Assembly (NCBI RefSeq): GCF_040546595.1
Contig: NZ_JBEPOB010000001.1
Span: forward strand, 4,527,001 to 4,591,000
DNA: 64,000 bases
Direction: 5' to 3'
Source: Bosea sp. OAE506
GTDB lineage: Bacteria; Pseudomonadota; Alphaproteobacteria; Rhizobiales; Beijerinckiaceae
The notes below the pieces were generated by a model. The model was not told where the DNA came from. It saw nothing but the letters and a program-made list of their open reading frames with translations, and did not search any database. This document shows, in pieces, positions 9,068 through 18,077 of this stretch (positions are counted from its first letter, which is position 1; every line of letters starts with the position of its first letter). The position numbers and the translations under genes are program-made.

Positions 9068-9853
9068 ATGACGCCGCAGGAACGCGACGTGATCGCCGGG
9101 ATTTTCGACCGCCTGAAACAGGCGGCCAATCAGCCCCGCGACCCCGAGGCTGAAAACTACATCGCGCAGCGGCTGCGAGAGCAGCCCTATGCGCCCTACG
9201 CCATGGCCCAGGCGGTCTATGTGCAGGAGACTGCGCTGACCAATCTCCAGGCGCAGGTCGAGGACCTCCAGGCCCAGCTGCGCGACCTGCAGACCCGCCA
9301 GGCCGAGGCACCCGCCGCGAGCGGCGGTTTCCTGTCCGGCATCTTCGGCGGCGGCCCAGCCGCCCAGCCGGCGCGGCCGCGCTCGGTGCCGTCCTTCCCG
9401 TCGCGCGGACCGGATGCGCCTTCGCCGGCCTGGACCGGGCAGCAGCCCGGCGCCATGCAGGCGGCGCCCGGCCAGCCGGGGCAGGTCCAGCCGGGCCAGG
9501 CCCAGCAGGCGCCCGGCCCCTGGGGCAACGCAGCCCAGCAAGCTCCCGGACGCGGCGGCGGCTTCATGGCGACGGCCCTCACCACGGCGGCCGGCGTCGC
9601 CGGCGGCATGATGCTCGGCAGCGTCCTCAGCAACGCCTTCGGCGGCGGCTCGGCCCAGGCCGCGACGAAACCGACCGAGACGGCTCCGCAGGGGCAAGAC
9701 AATGCCGCGGCCGAGTCCCAGCCGGCGGCCTATGACGACGGCTCGTCCAATGCCGCCAACTACCAGCAGGCGGCCCAGACCGAGCCGGCGGATGCCGGCT
9801 ATGACGACGGCTCCAGCATGTTCGACGGCGGCGAGGACGACAGCTGGGCCTGA
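9068..9853 (+). CDS. DUF2076 family protein
   Basis: Protein of 261 residues. The N-terminal third (MTPQERDVIAGIFDRL to about residue 85, including AENYIAQRLREQPYAPYAMAQAVYVQE and the coiled coil LQAQVEDLQAQLRDLQTR) matches the DUF2076 pattern. A long Pro/Gln/Ala-rich linker follows, then a glycine-zipper-like hydrophobic stretch (TTAAGVAGGMMLGSVLSNAFGGG, about 179-201). The acidic C-terminus contains two YDDGSS repeats. The biochemical function of the family is not known. The neighbours on both sides are L,D-transpeptidases, which hints at the cell envelope, but no signal peptide is visible. A good rho-independent terminator follows the gene. Confidence 0.85.
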   Translation: MTPQERDVIAGIFDRLKQAANQPRDPEAENYIAQRLREQPYAPYAMAQAVYVQETALTNLQAQVEDLQAQLRDLQTRQAEAPAASGGFLSGIFGGGPAAQPARPRSVPSFPSRGPDAPSPAWTGQQPGAMQAAPGQPGQVQPGQAQQAPGPWGNAAQQAPGRGGGFMATALTTAAGVAGGMMLGSVLSNAFGGGSAQAATKPTETAPQGQDNAAAESQPAAYDDGSSNAANYQQAAQTEPADAGYDDGSSMFDGGEDDSWA

Positions 9854-9887
9854 GCCCTATCGTCAGTCATCACCTGCGACAACGACG

Positions 9888-9917
9888 ATCCGCCCGGCGA
9901 TGCCGGGCGGATTTTTT
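9888..9917 (+). terminator. Rho-independent terminator after the DUF2076 gene
   Basis: Perfect 11-bp stem (9888-9898 and 9902-9912), 3-base loop, followed by six T (9912-9917). It ends the plus-strand transcript before the convergent L,D-transpeptidase gene. Confidence 0.93.
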
Positions 9918-9945
9918 CATGTCTGAACGAGGGCGGGGGTCAGCC

Positions 9946-10770
9946 TCAGATGACGAGCACCTTGGCCCCGACGCGGACACGCTCATAGAGGTCGGTGACG
10001 TCGTCATTGGTCATGCGGATGCAGCCGGAGGAGACGGCCTGGCCGATGGTATGCGGCTCATTCGTGCCGTGGATGCGGTAGAGCGAGGAGCCGAGATAGA
10101 GCGCCCTCGCGCCCATCGGGTTTTCCGGGCCGCCCGGCATGAAGCGCGGCAGATCGGGCCGGCGCTTCAGCATCTCCGGCGGCGGCGTCCAGTTCGGCCA
10201 TTCGGCCTTGCGGCTGACGGTCTTCATGCCGGCCCAGGAGAAACCGGGTCGGCCGACGCCGATGCCGTAGCGCAGCGCGCGGCCGTTCGGCTGGACCAGG
10301 AAAAGGAAGCGCTGCGGCGTGTCGATGATCACCGTGCCGGGCTTGTGCGGCCCGTCATAGGCGACCTCCTGCTTGCGGAAGCGCGGATCGATGACGCGCT
10401 CGATCGGGCGCTCCATCTCGAGCGGCTGGCCGAGTGCCGCGACGCGGCCGCCGGGAGCATAGCCGCCCTGCCCGCGCCCCATCGTTGCCTGTTCGAAGGG
10501 ATCGACCTCGTAGCCGGCGGGGCGGCGGGCGCTCTGGCCATAGGCGGAAGAGCCGGGACGGTTGTAGACGGCCCCGCCCCGTGACGGCGAAGGATCGCGC
10601 CCCGTCATCAGCAGCTCGATGAAACCACCGCCGTAATTGCCCCGGGCGTTCGACGCCGTGGTCATCGGGTCGTCGGGCGCCCTGCGGCCATAGCCCTGGG
10701 CCATCGAAGGGCCGGCAGCCGCACAGGCCGCCGACAGCGCAAGCAATGAAACGAACAGACGGGAACGCAT
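9946..10770 (-). CDS. L,D-transpeptidase (YkuD family), secreted
   Basis: Periplasmic wall cross-linking enzyme of 274 residues. The N-terminus MRSRLFVSLLALSAACAAAG ending near SMAQ is a cleavable signal peptide rather than a clear lipobox. A low-complexity linker (about 27-120) precedes the YkuD domain (PGTVIIDTPQRFLFLV onward). The catalytic signature [20 protein letters not shown] gives His234 and Cys250. It is clearly paralogous to the lipoprotein enzyme at 8178-8951 (shared [23 protein letters not shown] and NPxGARALYL blocks), so the two probably arose by duplication. It is transcribed convergently with the DUF2076 gene. Alphaproteobacteria often carry many such enzymes. Confidence 0.94.
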   Translation of the reverse strand: MRSRLFVSLLALSAACAAAGPSMAQGYGRRAPDDPMTTASNARGNYGGGFIELLMTGRDPSPSRGGAVYNRPGSSAYGQSARRPAGYEVDPFEQATMGRGQGGYAPGGRVAALGQPLEMERPIERVIDPRFRKQEVAYDGPHKPGTVIIDTPQRFLFLVQPNGRALRYGIGVGRPGFSWAGMKTVSRKAEWPNWTPPPEMLKRRPDLPRFMPGGPENPMGARALYLGSSLYRIHGTNEPHTIGQAVSSGCIRMTNDDVTDLYERVRVGAKVLVI

Positions 10771-10951
10771 GATGCAACTCTCTCGACTTCGGCCGGGAAA
10801 GACTGGGCTTACGTCTTAAAAGGAATGGTAAATCAGGTTCTGCCGCAGCAGGTTTGCGGCCGCGCTCCGTCGCATTCGACGGATTAACCTTATTGGCACT
10901 TCAACAGACAGGGTGAAGGAAAGGTTTAGGCTTTGGACGCGGCGGGCCGCT

Positions 10952-12379
10952 TCATCGTTGCCCGCTGCGGCGCGTTGCCCACCAGAGCCAAAGCAGGGTG
11001 CGCCAGCGCGCCACGTCGAAGGCGAGGATGACGCCGCCATAGACTAGCGCACCGAGCACCACCTGGAGCCCCAGCTCGGGGATCGCGGGCAGCCGGTTCT
11101 GCAGCGGCCAGATCGCCAGCGCCATGGCGGCCACGGCCAAAAGCACGGCGCCGCAATCGCGCAGCGAGGGCAGCACCGGCAGAATGCGCAGCGCCACCCA
11201 GCCCGTGAGGACGAGGACCACGAGGAAGGCGGCCATCTGCGCCCAGGCATAGATGCCGGGCGGCGAGCCGCCGAAGGCGGTGACGATCGCAACATTGACG
11301 GCGAGCCCGGCTAGTGCCGCCAGCGTCGCGACGAGGGTGCGCTTTTCCAGCAGGAAGGCGGGGTAGAGCCCGGCCTGGAAGATGGCGAGCGCGACGAAGC
11401 CGGGCAGCAGCGGCGCCATATACGCCGAGAAGCGCCCCTGGAAGCTCGGTGGCACCAGCAGCCGGTCGAAGGCCGGCAGCGCCAGGCCGAAGCCGACGGC
11501 GGCCGGCAGCGCCACGGCCAGCACGATGACGAGATTGGCCGCGATGCGCTTCTGCGCGGCGACGCGGCCGCGCGTCTCGTCGAGGCGGATGACCTGGCGC
11601 AGCAGGACGATCTCGAGCGTCGCGCCGAGCGTTCCGAAGAGGCGCAGCCCCATATCCGAGGCGAGCGAGAAATAGCCGGCCTCGGCGAAGCCATGGGCGC
11701 CCGCCAGGAGCGAACGGTTGAGCAGCGGAATCAGCGAGTAGATCGCATTGCCGGCGACGATCGGCAGCGCATATTTCGCGAAGGTCCAGGCGAGGTCGGC
11801 CCGGGCGGCGCGGACCGAGAGGGGGGCGTCGGCGAGTTTCCGGCGCACCGAGATCAGCGCCACCGCGACGCTGAGCAGCCCGCCCAGCAGGACGACCGTC
11901 GGGTCGCGCGTCCACCAGGCGCCGCCGACCATGAGCAGCAGCGCCAGCACGTTCTTGACGATGACCAGCCGGGCATAGGCGGCGTCGAGAAAGCGGGCGC
12001 GGGCGATGGCGCCGTGATAGTCGAAGAGGCCGGCGCCGATGCCCGCGAGCACCGCCGCCGCCAGCATCATCGCCGGCATGCGGGTGTCGACCCCGGCGGC
12101 TATGGCCGCCACCAGCAGGGCGCAGAGCGTCACGCTGACGCCGGTCACCAGCACATCCAGCGTCGCCCGGATCTCGGGTTCGGTCTCGCGCGTCTTGAGC
12201 GAGTAGAAGCGCACCGCCGAGAGGCGGATCCAGTCCATCAGCGCAGTGTTGACGAGGACGATGATGGCGGCGCCGATCGCATAGCGGCCGAACTCGGCCG
12301 GGCCGAGGAAGAAGGCGATCAGCAGCCCGAGAACGAAGTTCAGCGCGGCATTGACGACGAAGGGCAGCAGGACGGTCAT
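10952..12379 (-). CDS. Polysaccharide/lipid-linked oligosaccharide flippase-like membrane protein
   Basis: Inner-membrane protein of 475 residues with about 12-14 hydrophobic helices and few charged loops. It starts MTVLLPFVVNAALNFVLGLLIAFFLGPAEFGRYAIG; the LGPAEFGRYA motif after helix 1 is typical of the MOP-superfamily flippases (Wzx/MurJ-like polysaccharide export proteins). These move lipid-linked sugars across the inner membrane. No glycosyltransferase or polymerase genes adjoin it, so the exported glycan cannot be inferred. The 181-base gap 10771-10951 between it and the downstream transpeptidase (same strand) contains no recognisable element. It is divergent from the BLUF gene. Confidence 0.82.
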   Translation of the reverse strand: MTVLLPFVVNAALNFVLGLLIAFFLGPAEFGRYAIGAAIIVLVNTALMDWIRLSAVRFYSLKTRETEPEIRATLDVLVTGVSVTLCALLVAAIAAGVDTRMPAMMLAAAVLAGIGAGLFDYHGAIARARFLDAAYARLVIVKNVLALLLMVGGAWWTRDPTVVLLGGLLSVAVALISVRRKLADAPLSVRAARADLAWTFAKYALPIVAGNAIYSLIPLLNRSLLAGAHGFAEAGYFSLASDMGLRLFGTLGATLEIVLLRQVIRLDETRGRVAAQKRIAANLVIVLAVALPAAVGFGLALPAFDRLLVPPSFQGRFSAYMAPLLPGFVALAIFQAGLYPAFLLEKRTLVATLAALAGLAVNVAIVTAFGGSPPGIYAWAQMAAFLVVLVLTGWVALRILPVLPSLRDCGAVLLAVAAMALAIWPLQNRLPAIPELGLQVVLGALVYGGVILAFDVARWRTLLWLWWATRRSGQR

Positions 12380-12623
12380 CGCGTCTCGATCATGCGTGCC
12401 GGGCCCCCGCTTCGCTGCAGCGACGCCCGGCGCGACTCAAGGCGATGGCGGCCGGGCTGCGGCTCCGGCGTAGCGGCGGCGGCGCGAATCTCCAAATCGT
12501 CCGGCTCGTCGGGTCCGAATGTCCGAATCTGCGCTGGCGTTCGGTCTTTTGAAATCTTTCTGGCGCGAACCTGCTGACACATGCCGCGTTTCGACAACAA
12601 CCTCCTCGCAGACAGGCGAGTCC

Positions 12624-13064
12624 ATGCCATCCAGAAATCTCTTCCAGCTCGTCTATACATCGATCTACCGGGCCGGACGTGTCGACAGCGAGCTTTCCGC
12701 CCTGCGCTCGATCCTCTCGGTCTCGCGACGTAACAACCAGGATGCGGGCGTCACCGGTTTCCTGATCTTCGATCGGGACAGTTTCCTGCAGGTGCTGGAA
12801 GGGCCTCGCGACGCGCTGGATGCGACCATGGCCCGCATCGTGCGGGACGATCGCCATCGCGACGTCGCGGTTCTCGGCACCAAGCCGATCAAGCAGCGCA
12901 CTTTCCATGCCTGGACGATGGGCGGCTGCCGCCGGACGCCGCAGCAGGATCCGGTCTTCGCCGCCCATGGCATGGAGGACGGCATCGACCGGTCCCGGGC
13001 GGATTTCGAGCAGATCGTGGCCCTGGCGAGGGACCTGAGCGTGCAGGCTTCCGCCCCCGCCTGA
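12624..13064 (+). CDS. Short BLUF-domain blue-light photoreceptor
   Basis: Single-domain flavin photoreceptor of 146 residues (start ATG 12624). All residues known for the BLUF photocycle can be placed by comparison with PixD/Slr1694: Tyr11 (LVYTS), Asn38 (SRRNNQDAGVTG), Gln56 (FLQVLEG), Trp97 and Met99 (FHAWTM). The Asn-to-Gln spacing of 18 equals that of PixD. After the domain (about 1-100) there is only a short helical tail (RADFEQIVALARDL), so the protein must signal by partner binding. It is divergent from the flippase gene and followed at 13147 by an acetyltransferase on the same strand. No GGDEF/EAL or PixE-like gene is nearby, so its partner is unknown. The 244-base gap 12380-12623 has no assigned element. 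Confidence 0.93.
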   Translation: MPSRNLFQLVYTSIYRAGRVDSELSALRSILSVSRRNNQDAGVTGFLIFDRDSFLQVLEGPRDALDATMARIVRDDRHRDVAVLGTKPIKQRTFHAWTMGGCRRTPQQDPVFAAHGMEDGIDRSRADFEQIVALARDLSVQASAPA

Positions 13065-13146
13065 GCCCCTGTATGCGCGGCCCGAATGCGCGTCGTCGCC
13101 GGTGCCGCTATCGCATGGCGGCCGCGCCGGCTATGGCGATGCGGCC

Positions 13147-13692
13147 ATGATCCGTTCCGCCCCTTCCCTCTCCGCCCCCGCGCTTGCCGCCCCGCTCCCC
13201 GCCGGCCTCACCATCCGCCCCGCGCGCGACGGCGATTCCGAGCCGCTTGCGGCGCTGATCGCGGCGAGTTTCGCCGAATATCCCTACTGCCTCTTCGAAT
13301 GGTCGGAGTTTCCCGAGCTGCGCAGGCCCGCGAGCCATTTCGCCGCGAAGGGCGGGCGGCTCTGGGTGGTCGATGCGCCCGAAGGCGGCATCGCCGCCTC
13401 GCTCGGCGCCACACCGGTGCCGGAGCAGAACGCCATCGAGATCACCAAGGTCTATGCCACTCCCGCCTTCCGCGGCTCCGGGCTGGCCCAGGCGCTGTTT
13501 GCCGAGGCGCTGTCCTTCGCGCAGGGCGGCGGCTTCGGCGCGATGATGCTGTGGTCGGACACGCGCTTCGCGCGCGGGCATCGCTTCTACGAGAAGCTGG
13601 GCTTCCGGCGCTGGCCGGGCGAGCGCTACCTCGCCGATGTCTCCGCGACCTGGGAACATCATTTCCGCCTCGATCTCGCCGGCACGCGATGA
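13147..13692 (+). CDS. GNAT family N-acetyltransferase
   Basis: Predicted acetyl-CoA-dependent transferase of 181 residues. The fold is seen from LTIRPARDGDSEPLAALI near the start through EITKVYATPAFRGSGLAQALFAEAL, where RGSGLA is the acetyl-CoA pyrophosphate loop (R/Q-x-x-G-x-G/A). It ends with RGHRFYEKLGFRRWPGERY, the usual 'FYEKLGF' element. Start ATG 13147 (MIRSAPSL); the upstream in-frame ATG 13102 would add 15 residues of poor quality. Its stop overlaps the start of the next gene by four bases (ATGA at 13689-13692), so the two are translationally coupled. The substrate is unknown. Confidence 0.88.
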   Translation: MIRSAPSLSAPALAAPLPAGLTIRPARDGDSEPLAALIAASFAEYPYCLFEWSEFPELRRPASHFAAKGGRLWVVDAPEGGIAASLGATPVPEQNAIEITKVYATPAFRGSGLAQALFAEALSFAQGGGFGAMMLWSDTRFARGHRFYEKLGFRRWPGERYLADVSATWEHHFRLDLAGTR

Positions 13693-14531
13693 GCCTCGGC
13701 CCCGCGCTGCGCGCCCTGCTCGGCATCGCGCTGTTGACTGCGATGGATGGCGTGGTGAAGGCGCAGATGCAGTCGCATCCCTTCATCGTCGCGCTGTTCA
13801 TGCGCTTTGCCATGGGCGGCGTCTGCGCACTGGCGGTGCTGGCCATCCTGCGCCCGCCGGCCCCGACCCGCGCCAGCGTGATCGGCAACAGCATCCGGGT
13901 GCCGGTGGTGGTGCTGACGGCCGGCAGCTTCTTCTATTCGATCTCGGTCCTGCCACTGGCGGAGGCGCTGACGCTCGCCTTCCTCGCGCCCGTCTTCGTG
14001 GCGCTGCTGGGCGGGCTTCTGCTCAAGGAAAAGATGGACGCGCCCATCTGGCAGGCGCTCGGCTTCGGCGTCGCCGGCATGCTGGTGATGGTCTGGCCAC
14101 GGCTGCAGGGACAGGTCAGCGGCGCGGGGCTCGGCGTGGCGGCGGCCCTGTTCTCGGCCGTGACCTATGCGTTCAACCTGATCCTGCTGCGTCGGATCGC
14201 GCTGAAGGAGCACCCCGCGGTCATCGTCGCCTTCCAGAACTGCGGGCCGGCTCTGCTACTGGCGGTCCCCGCCGCGCTTGCGTTCGTGCCCCTCACCGGG
14301 CGCGATGTGCTGATCTATCTCGCCGCGGGCGCGCTCGGCGTTGCCGGGCATCTGCTGCTGACCTCGGCCTTCGCAAAGGCGGAAGCCTCGCGGCTGGCGC
14401 CGCTCGAATACACCGCGCTGATCTGGGCGAGCCTGCTCGGCTACGCCTTCTTCGACGAGGTGCCGCTGATCACGACCTATGCCGGCGCAGTGCTGATTGT
14501 CGCGGGCGCGATCGCGATCAGCCGGCGATAG
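13689..14531 (+). CDS. EamA/DMT-superfamily transporter
   Basis: Inner-membrane transporter of 280 residues with about ten helices arranged as two EamA repeats (about 5-135 and 145-278). Family features include FFYSISVLPLAEALTLAFLAPVFVALLG in repeat one and SRLAPLEYTALIWASLLGYAFFDEVP in repeat two. DMT members export metabolites, amino acids or drugs; the specificity cannot be read. The start ATG at 13689 is fixed by the ATGA overlap with the acetyltransferase stop; a longer in-frame reading back to 13086 runs through that gene in the wrong frame. An acetyltransferase-exporter pair could detoxify and expel one compound, which is inference. It ends 6 bases before the stop of the convergent thioesterase gene. 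Confidence 0.9.
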   Translation: MSLGPALRALLGIALLTAMDGVVKAQMQSHPFIVALFMRFAMGGVCALAVLAILRPPAPTRASVIGNSIRVPVVVLTAGSFFYSISVLPLAEALTLAFLAPVFVALLGGLLLKEKMDAPIWQALGFGVAGMLVMVWPRLQGQVSGAGLGVAAALFSAVTYAFNLILLRRIALKEHPAVIVAFQNCGPALLLAVPAALAFVPLTGRDVLIYLAAGALGVAGHLLLTSAFAKAEASRLAPLEYTALIWASLLGYAFFDEVPLITTYAGAVLIVAGAIAISRR

Positions 14532-14537
14532 CGCGGC

Positions 14538-15017
14538 TCACCGCGGTGCCCGCGCCGGAAAGATCACGCAGGTCTCTGTACCATGCGCCAGCAGCTTGCC
14601 GCGCTCGTCGAGCAACCGGCCCTCGCTGGTCGCCACCGTGCCGCCGCGATGGATGACCTTGCCCTCGCAGCGCACGATGCCGCTCTCGGGCATGACCGGG
14701 CGGACATAGTTCAGCTTCATCTCCAGGGTGGTGTAGCCCTCGCCGGGCTTCAGCGTCGCATGGGTGGCACAGGCCATCGCGGAATCGAGGATCGTCGCCG
14801 TCCAGCCGCCATGGACCGTGCCGAGCGGGTTGAAGAAGCGCGCCGAGGGACGCCCGGTGAAGACCACCCTGCCCTCCTCCACCTCGACGAGATCGAGATC
14901 CATCGCATCGGCGAAGGGCGGGCCTGGATGGCGGCCCTCGATCATGCCGCGCAGGAACTCGAGACCGCTGCCCGCCAGCAGAGTCTCCCGCGATACCACT
15001 CCGACGTCGCGCGCCAT
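14538..15017 (-). CDS. PaaI-type hotdog thioesterase
   Basis: Acyl-CoA thioesterase of about 159 residues, hotdog fold. The conserved core is SARFFNPLGTVHGGWTATILDSAMACA: HGG and the following Asp (of ILDSAMA) mark the PaaI/YdiI-type active site. TTLEMKLNYVRPV and CEGKVIHRGGTVATSEGRLLDERGKLLAHG complete the domain. The start is taken as ATG 15017 because GGGGGA abuts ATG 15023 but is well spaced to 15017. A perfect palindrome lies 15 bases upstream, and the MarR gene lies upstream of that, so the gene is probably repressed by that regulator. Confidence 0.9.
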   Translation of the reverse strand: MARDVGVVSRETLLAGSGLEFLRGMIEGRHPGPPFADAMDLDLVEVEEGRVVFTGRPSARFFNPLGTVHGGWTATILDSAMACATHATLKPGEGYTTLEMKLNYVRPVMPESGIVRCEGKVIHRGGTVATSEGRLLDERGKLLAHGTETCVIFPARAPR

Positions 15018-15032
15018 GAACATCCCCCATTG

Positions 15033-15050
15033 ATCGTGTATCTACACGAT
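15033..15050 (-). promoter_or_regulatory. Palindromic operator, probable MarR binding site
   Basis: ATCGTGTA-TC-TACACGAT: perfect 8-bp arms around a 2-base centre, 15 bases upstream of the thioesterase start and 32 bases after the marR stop. Size and symmetry fit a MarR-family site. A TTGACC at 15071-15076 (minus strand) could be the -35 element, with the operator covering the -10 region. Which regulator binds is inference. Confidence 0.6.
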
Positions 15051-15082
15051 AGAAGCGTGTCCTCGACCCGGTCAAGCCGCCG

Positions 15083-15553
15083 TCAGAGCGTCTCGCGCGC
15101 CACGCGCCGCAGCGCCTTGAGCCGGTCGCGCATCTGGCTCCAGTCCTCCTTGCCGAGCCCGCCCTCGATCCGCTCCTGCGCGGCACGCCAGTGCGGGATC
15201 GCCGCGTCGATGGCGGCGCGGCCCTTCGGCGTCACGCCATAGATCGAGGCCCTGCCCTTGCAGGCGATGGGCTCGATCAGCCCTTCCGCCGCGAGCAGCT
15301 GCAGGTTGCGCGTCAGCGAGGTGCGCTCCAGCGCAAAGCGCTCCGCCAGTTCGGTGACCGAGCGCCAGGCCCCCGTACTCAGCGCCGAAAGCAGCACGAA
15401 CTGGGTGATCTTGAGCCCGCTCGAGCGCATCGCCTCGTCATAGGCGCGGGTGACGGCGCGCGCGGTCATCCTCACATGCAGCGCGACGCAGCTGCGGGCG
15501 ATGTCGTCGAGGGTTTCCGATGTGGCTGATGGTGGAGATGTGGGCTCGGACAT
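15083..15553 (-). CDS. MarR family transcriptional regulator
   Basis: Winged-helix regulator of 156 residues. Helical N-terminus (TLDDIARSCVALHVRMTARAVTRAYDEAM), then GLKITQFVLLSAL, the recognition region SVTELAERFALERTSLTRNLQLLAAEGLIE, the wing CKGRASIYGVTPKGRAAI, and a C-terminal dimerisation helix. MarR proteins usually respond to phenolic or other small ligands and control the neighbouring gene. The gene directly downstream encodes a PaaI-like thioesterase, and a palindromic site lies between them. The gene is divergent from groES across a 248-base region that also contains the heat-shock elements. Confidence 0.92.
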   Translation of the reverse strand: MSEPTSPPSATSETLDDIARSCVALHVRMTARAVTRAYDEAMRSSGLKITQFVLLSALSTGAWRSVTELAERFALERTSLTRNLQLLAAEGLIEPIACKGRASIYGVTPKGRAAIDAAIPHWRAAQERIEGGLGKEDWSQMRDRLKALRRVARETL

Positions 15554-15669
15554 GGCGGCATGGTAGCGCCTTCCGCCGGGCTTGGCAGCCGGCCAGTCCC
15601 GCAGGCGGGGCAGGGCTTTGCCGCATTCACCATCAGCGTCCGAGAGCGCGTCCTTCTTGCGGTTGTTTT

Positions 15670-15698
15670 CTTGACTCCGGGAGGGGGCAGCCCTATCT
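15670..15698 (+). promoter_or_regulatory. RpoH-type heat-shock promoter of groESL
   Basis: CTTGAC at 15670-15675 and CCTATCT at 15692-15698, 16 bases apart, match the alphaproteobacterial sigma-32 pattern (CTTG ... CYTATNT). Transcription would start about 10 bases downstream, just before the CIRCE element. Confidence 0.75.
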
Positions 15699-15710
15699 CC
15701 GCGCCATCGG

Positions 15711-15737
15711 TTAGCACTCGCCTATGGGGACTGCTAA
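15711..15737 (+). promoter_or_regulatory. CIRCE operator (HrcA binding site)
   Basis: TTAGCACTC, nine bases, then GACTGCTAA. This is the CIRCE inverted repeat with one mismatch in the right arm (consensus GAGTGCTAA). It lies between the RpoH-type promoter and groES, so groESL is predicted to be repressed by HrcA and activated by RpoH. hrcA is not in the window. Confidence 0.92.
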
Positions 15738-15801
15738 CAGATGCCCACGCGGGCGGATCCTGAGGCCCGCATCGAATTTGTACCGAGAGGAAGACAGAAC
15801 C

Positions 15802-16089
15802 ATGAAGTTCCGTCCGCTGCATGACCGCGTTGTGGTCCGCCGCCTTGATGGCGAAGAGAAGACCAAGGGTGGCATCATCATCCCCGACACCGCCAAGGAG
15901 AAGCCGCAGGAGGGCGAGATCGTCGCCGTCGGCCCCGGCGCCCGTGACGAAGCCGGCAAGCTCGTCGCCCTGGACGTCAAGAAGGGCGATCGCGTCCTCT
16001 TCGGCAAGTGGTCCGGCACCGAGGTGAAGATCGATGGTCAGGACCTCCTGATCATGAAGGAATCCGACATCATGGGCGTCATCGGCTGA
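15802..16089 (+). CDS. groES: Co-chaperonin GroES
   Basis: The 10-kDa lid of the GroEL folding chamber, 95 residues as usual. [36 protein letters not shown] carries the mobile loop ([12 protein letters not shown]) that binds Gro[19 protein letters not shown] and [18 protein letters not shown] complete the beta barrel. The start ATG 15802 follows AGAGGAAG; the in-frame ATG at 15724 lies inside the CIRCE element and is rejected. groEL follows after 48 bases on the same transcript. Confidence 0.99.
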   Translation: MKFRPLHDRVVVRRLDGEEKTKGGIIIPDTAKEKPQEGEIVAVGPGARDEAGKLVALDVKKGDRVLFGKWSGTEVKIDGQDLLIMKESDIMGVIG

Positions 16090-16092
16090 TAG

Positions 16093-17775
<1,683 letters not shown>

Positions 17776-17850
17776 GGAAGTCCAGACGCCCGGAGCGCCA
17801 AGATGCCGAAACCGGGCAAGCCCGGTCTCGGTGGCGGCATGGACTTCTGA
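17776..17850 (+). other. In-frame duplicate of the GroEL C-terminal coding sequence after the stop
   Basis: The frame stays open for 24 codons after the groEL TGA and ends in another TGA at 17848-17850. The final 18 bases (GGCGGCATGGACTTCTGA, 17833-17850) are identical to the true end of groEL (17758-17775). The extension would read GSPDARSAKMPKPGK and end in GGGMDF. It is either a remnant of a longer tail, a small duplication, or a readthrough isoform. Confidence 0.75.
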
Positions 17851-17883
17851 TCCACGCAGCCTTCGCTTCAGCGAAGACAAGGG

Positions 17884-17909
17884 AAGGCCCGGCGCAAGCC
17901 GGGCCTTTT
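17884..17909 (+). terminator. Rho-independent terminator of groESL
   Basis: Stem 17884-17893/17898-17907 (10 bp) with GCAA tetraloop, and a T-run at 17906-17909. It lies about 110 bases after the groEL stop and just after the duplicated tail. Confidence 0.88.
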
Positions 17910-18077
17910 CTCGTTGGGCCTCATCCCTGACCGGCGCGCCCCGTCGCTGGCGGCCCATACAGCGCCAGCGGCGGTTAGAGCGATGTCGGCGGAGTGATCG
18001 TCACCGTCAAAGAGTAGGAGAATACGCAAGCAAACCTCAATCATCGGGGCGCAAGCTGACCTTGCAGGCAACCCTGG

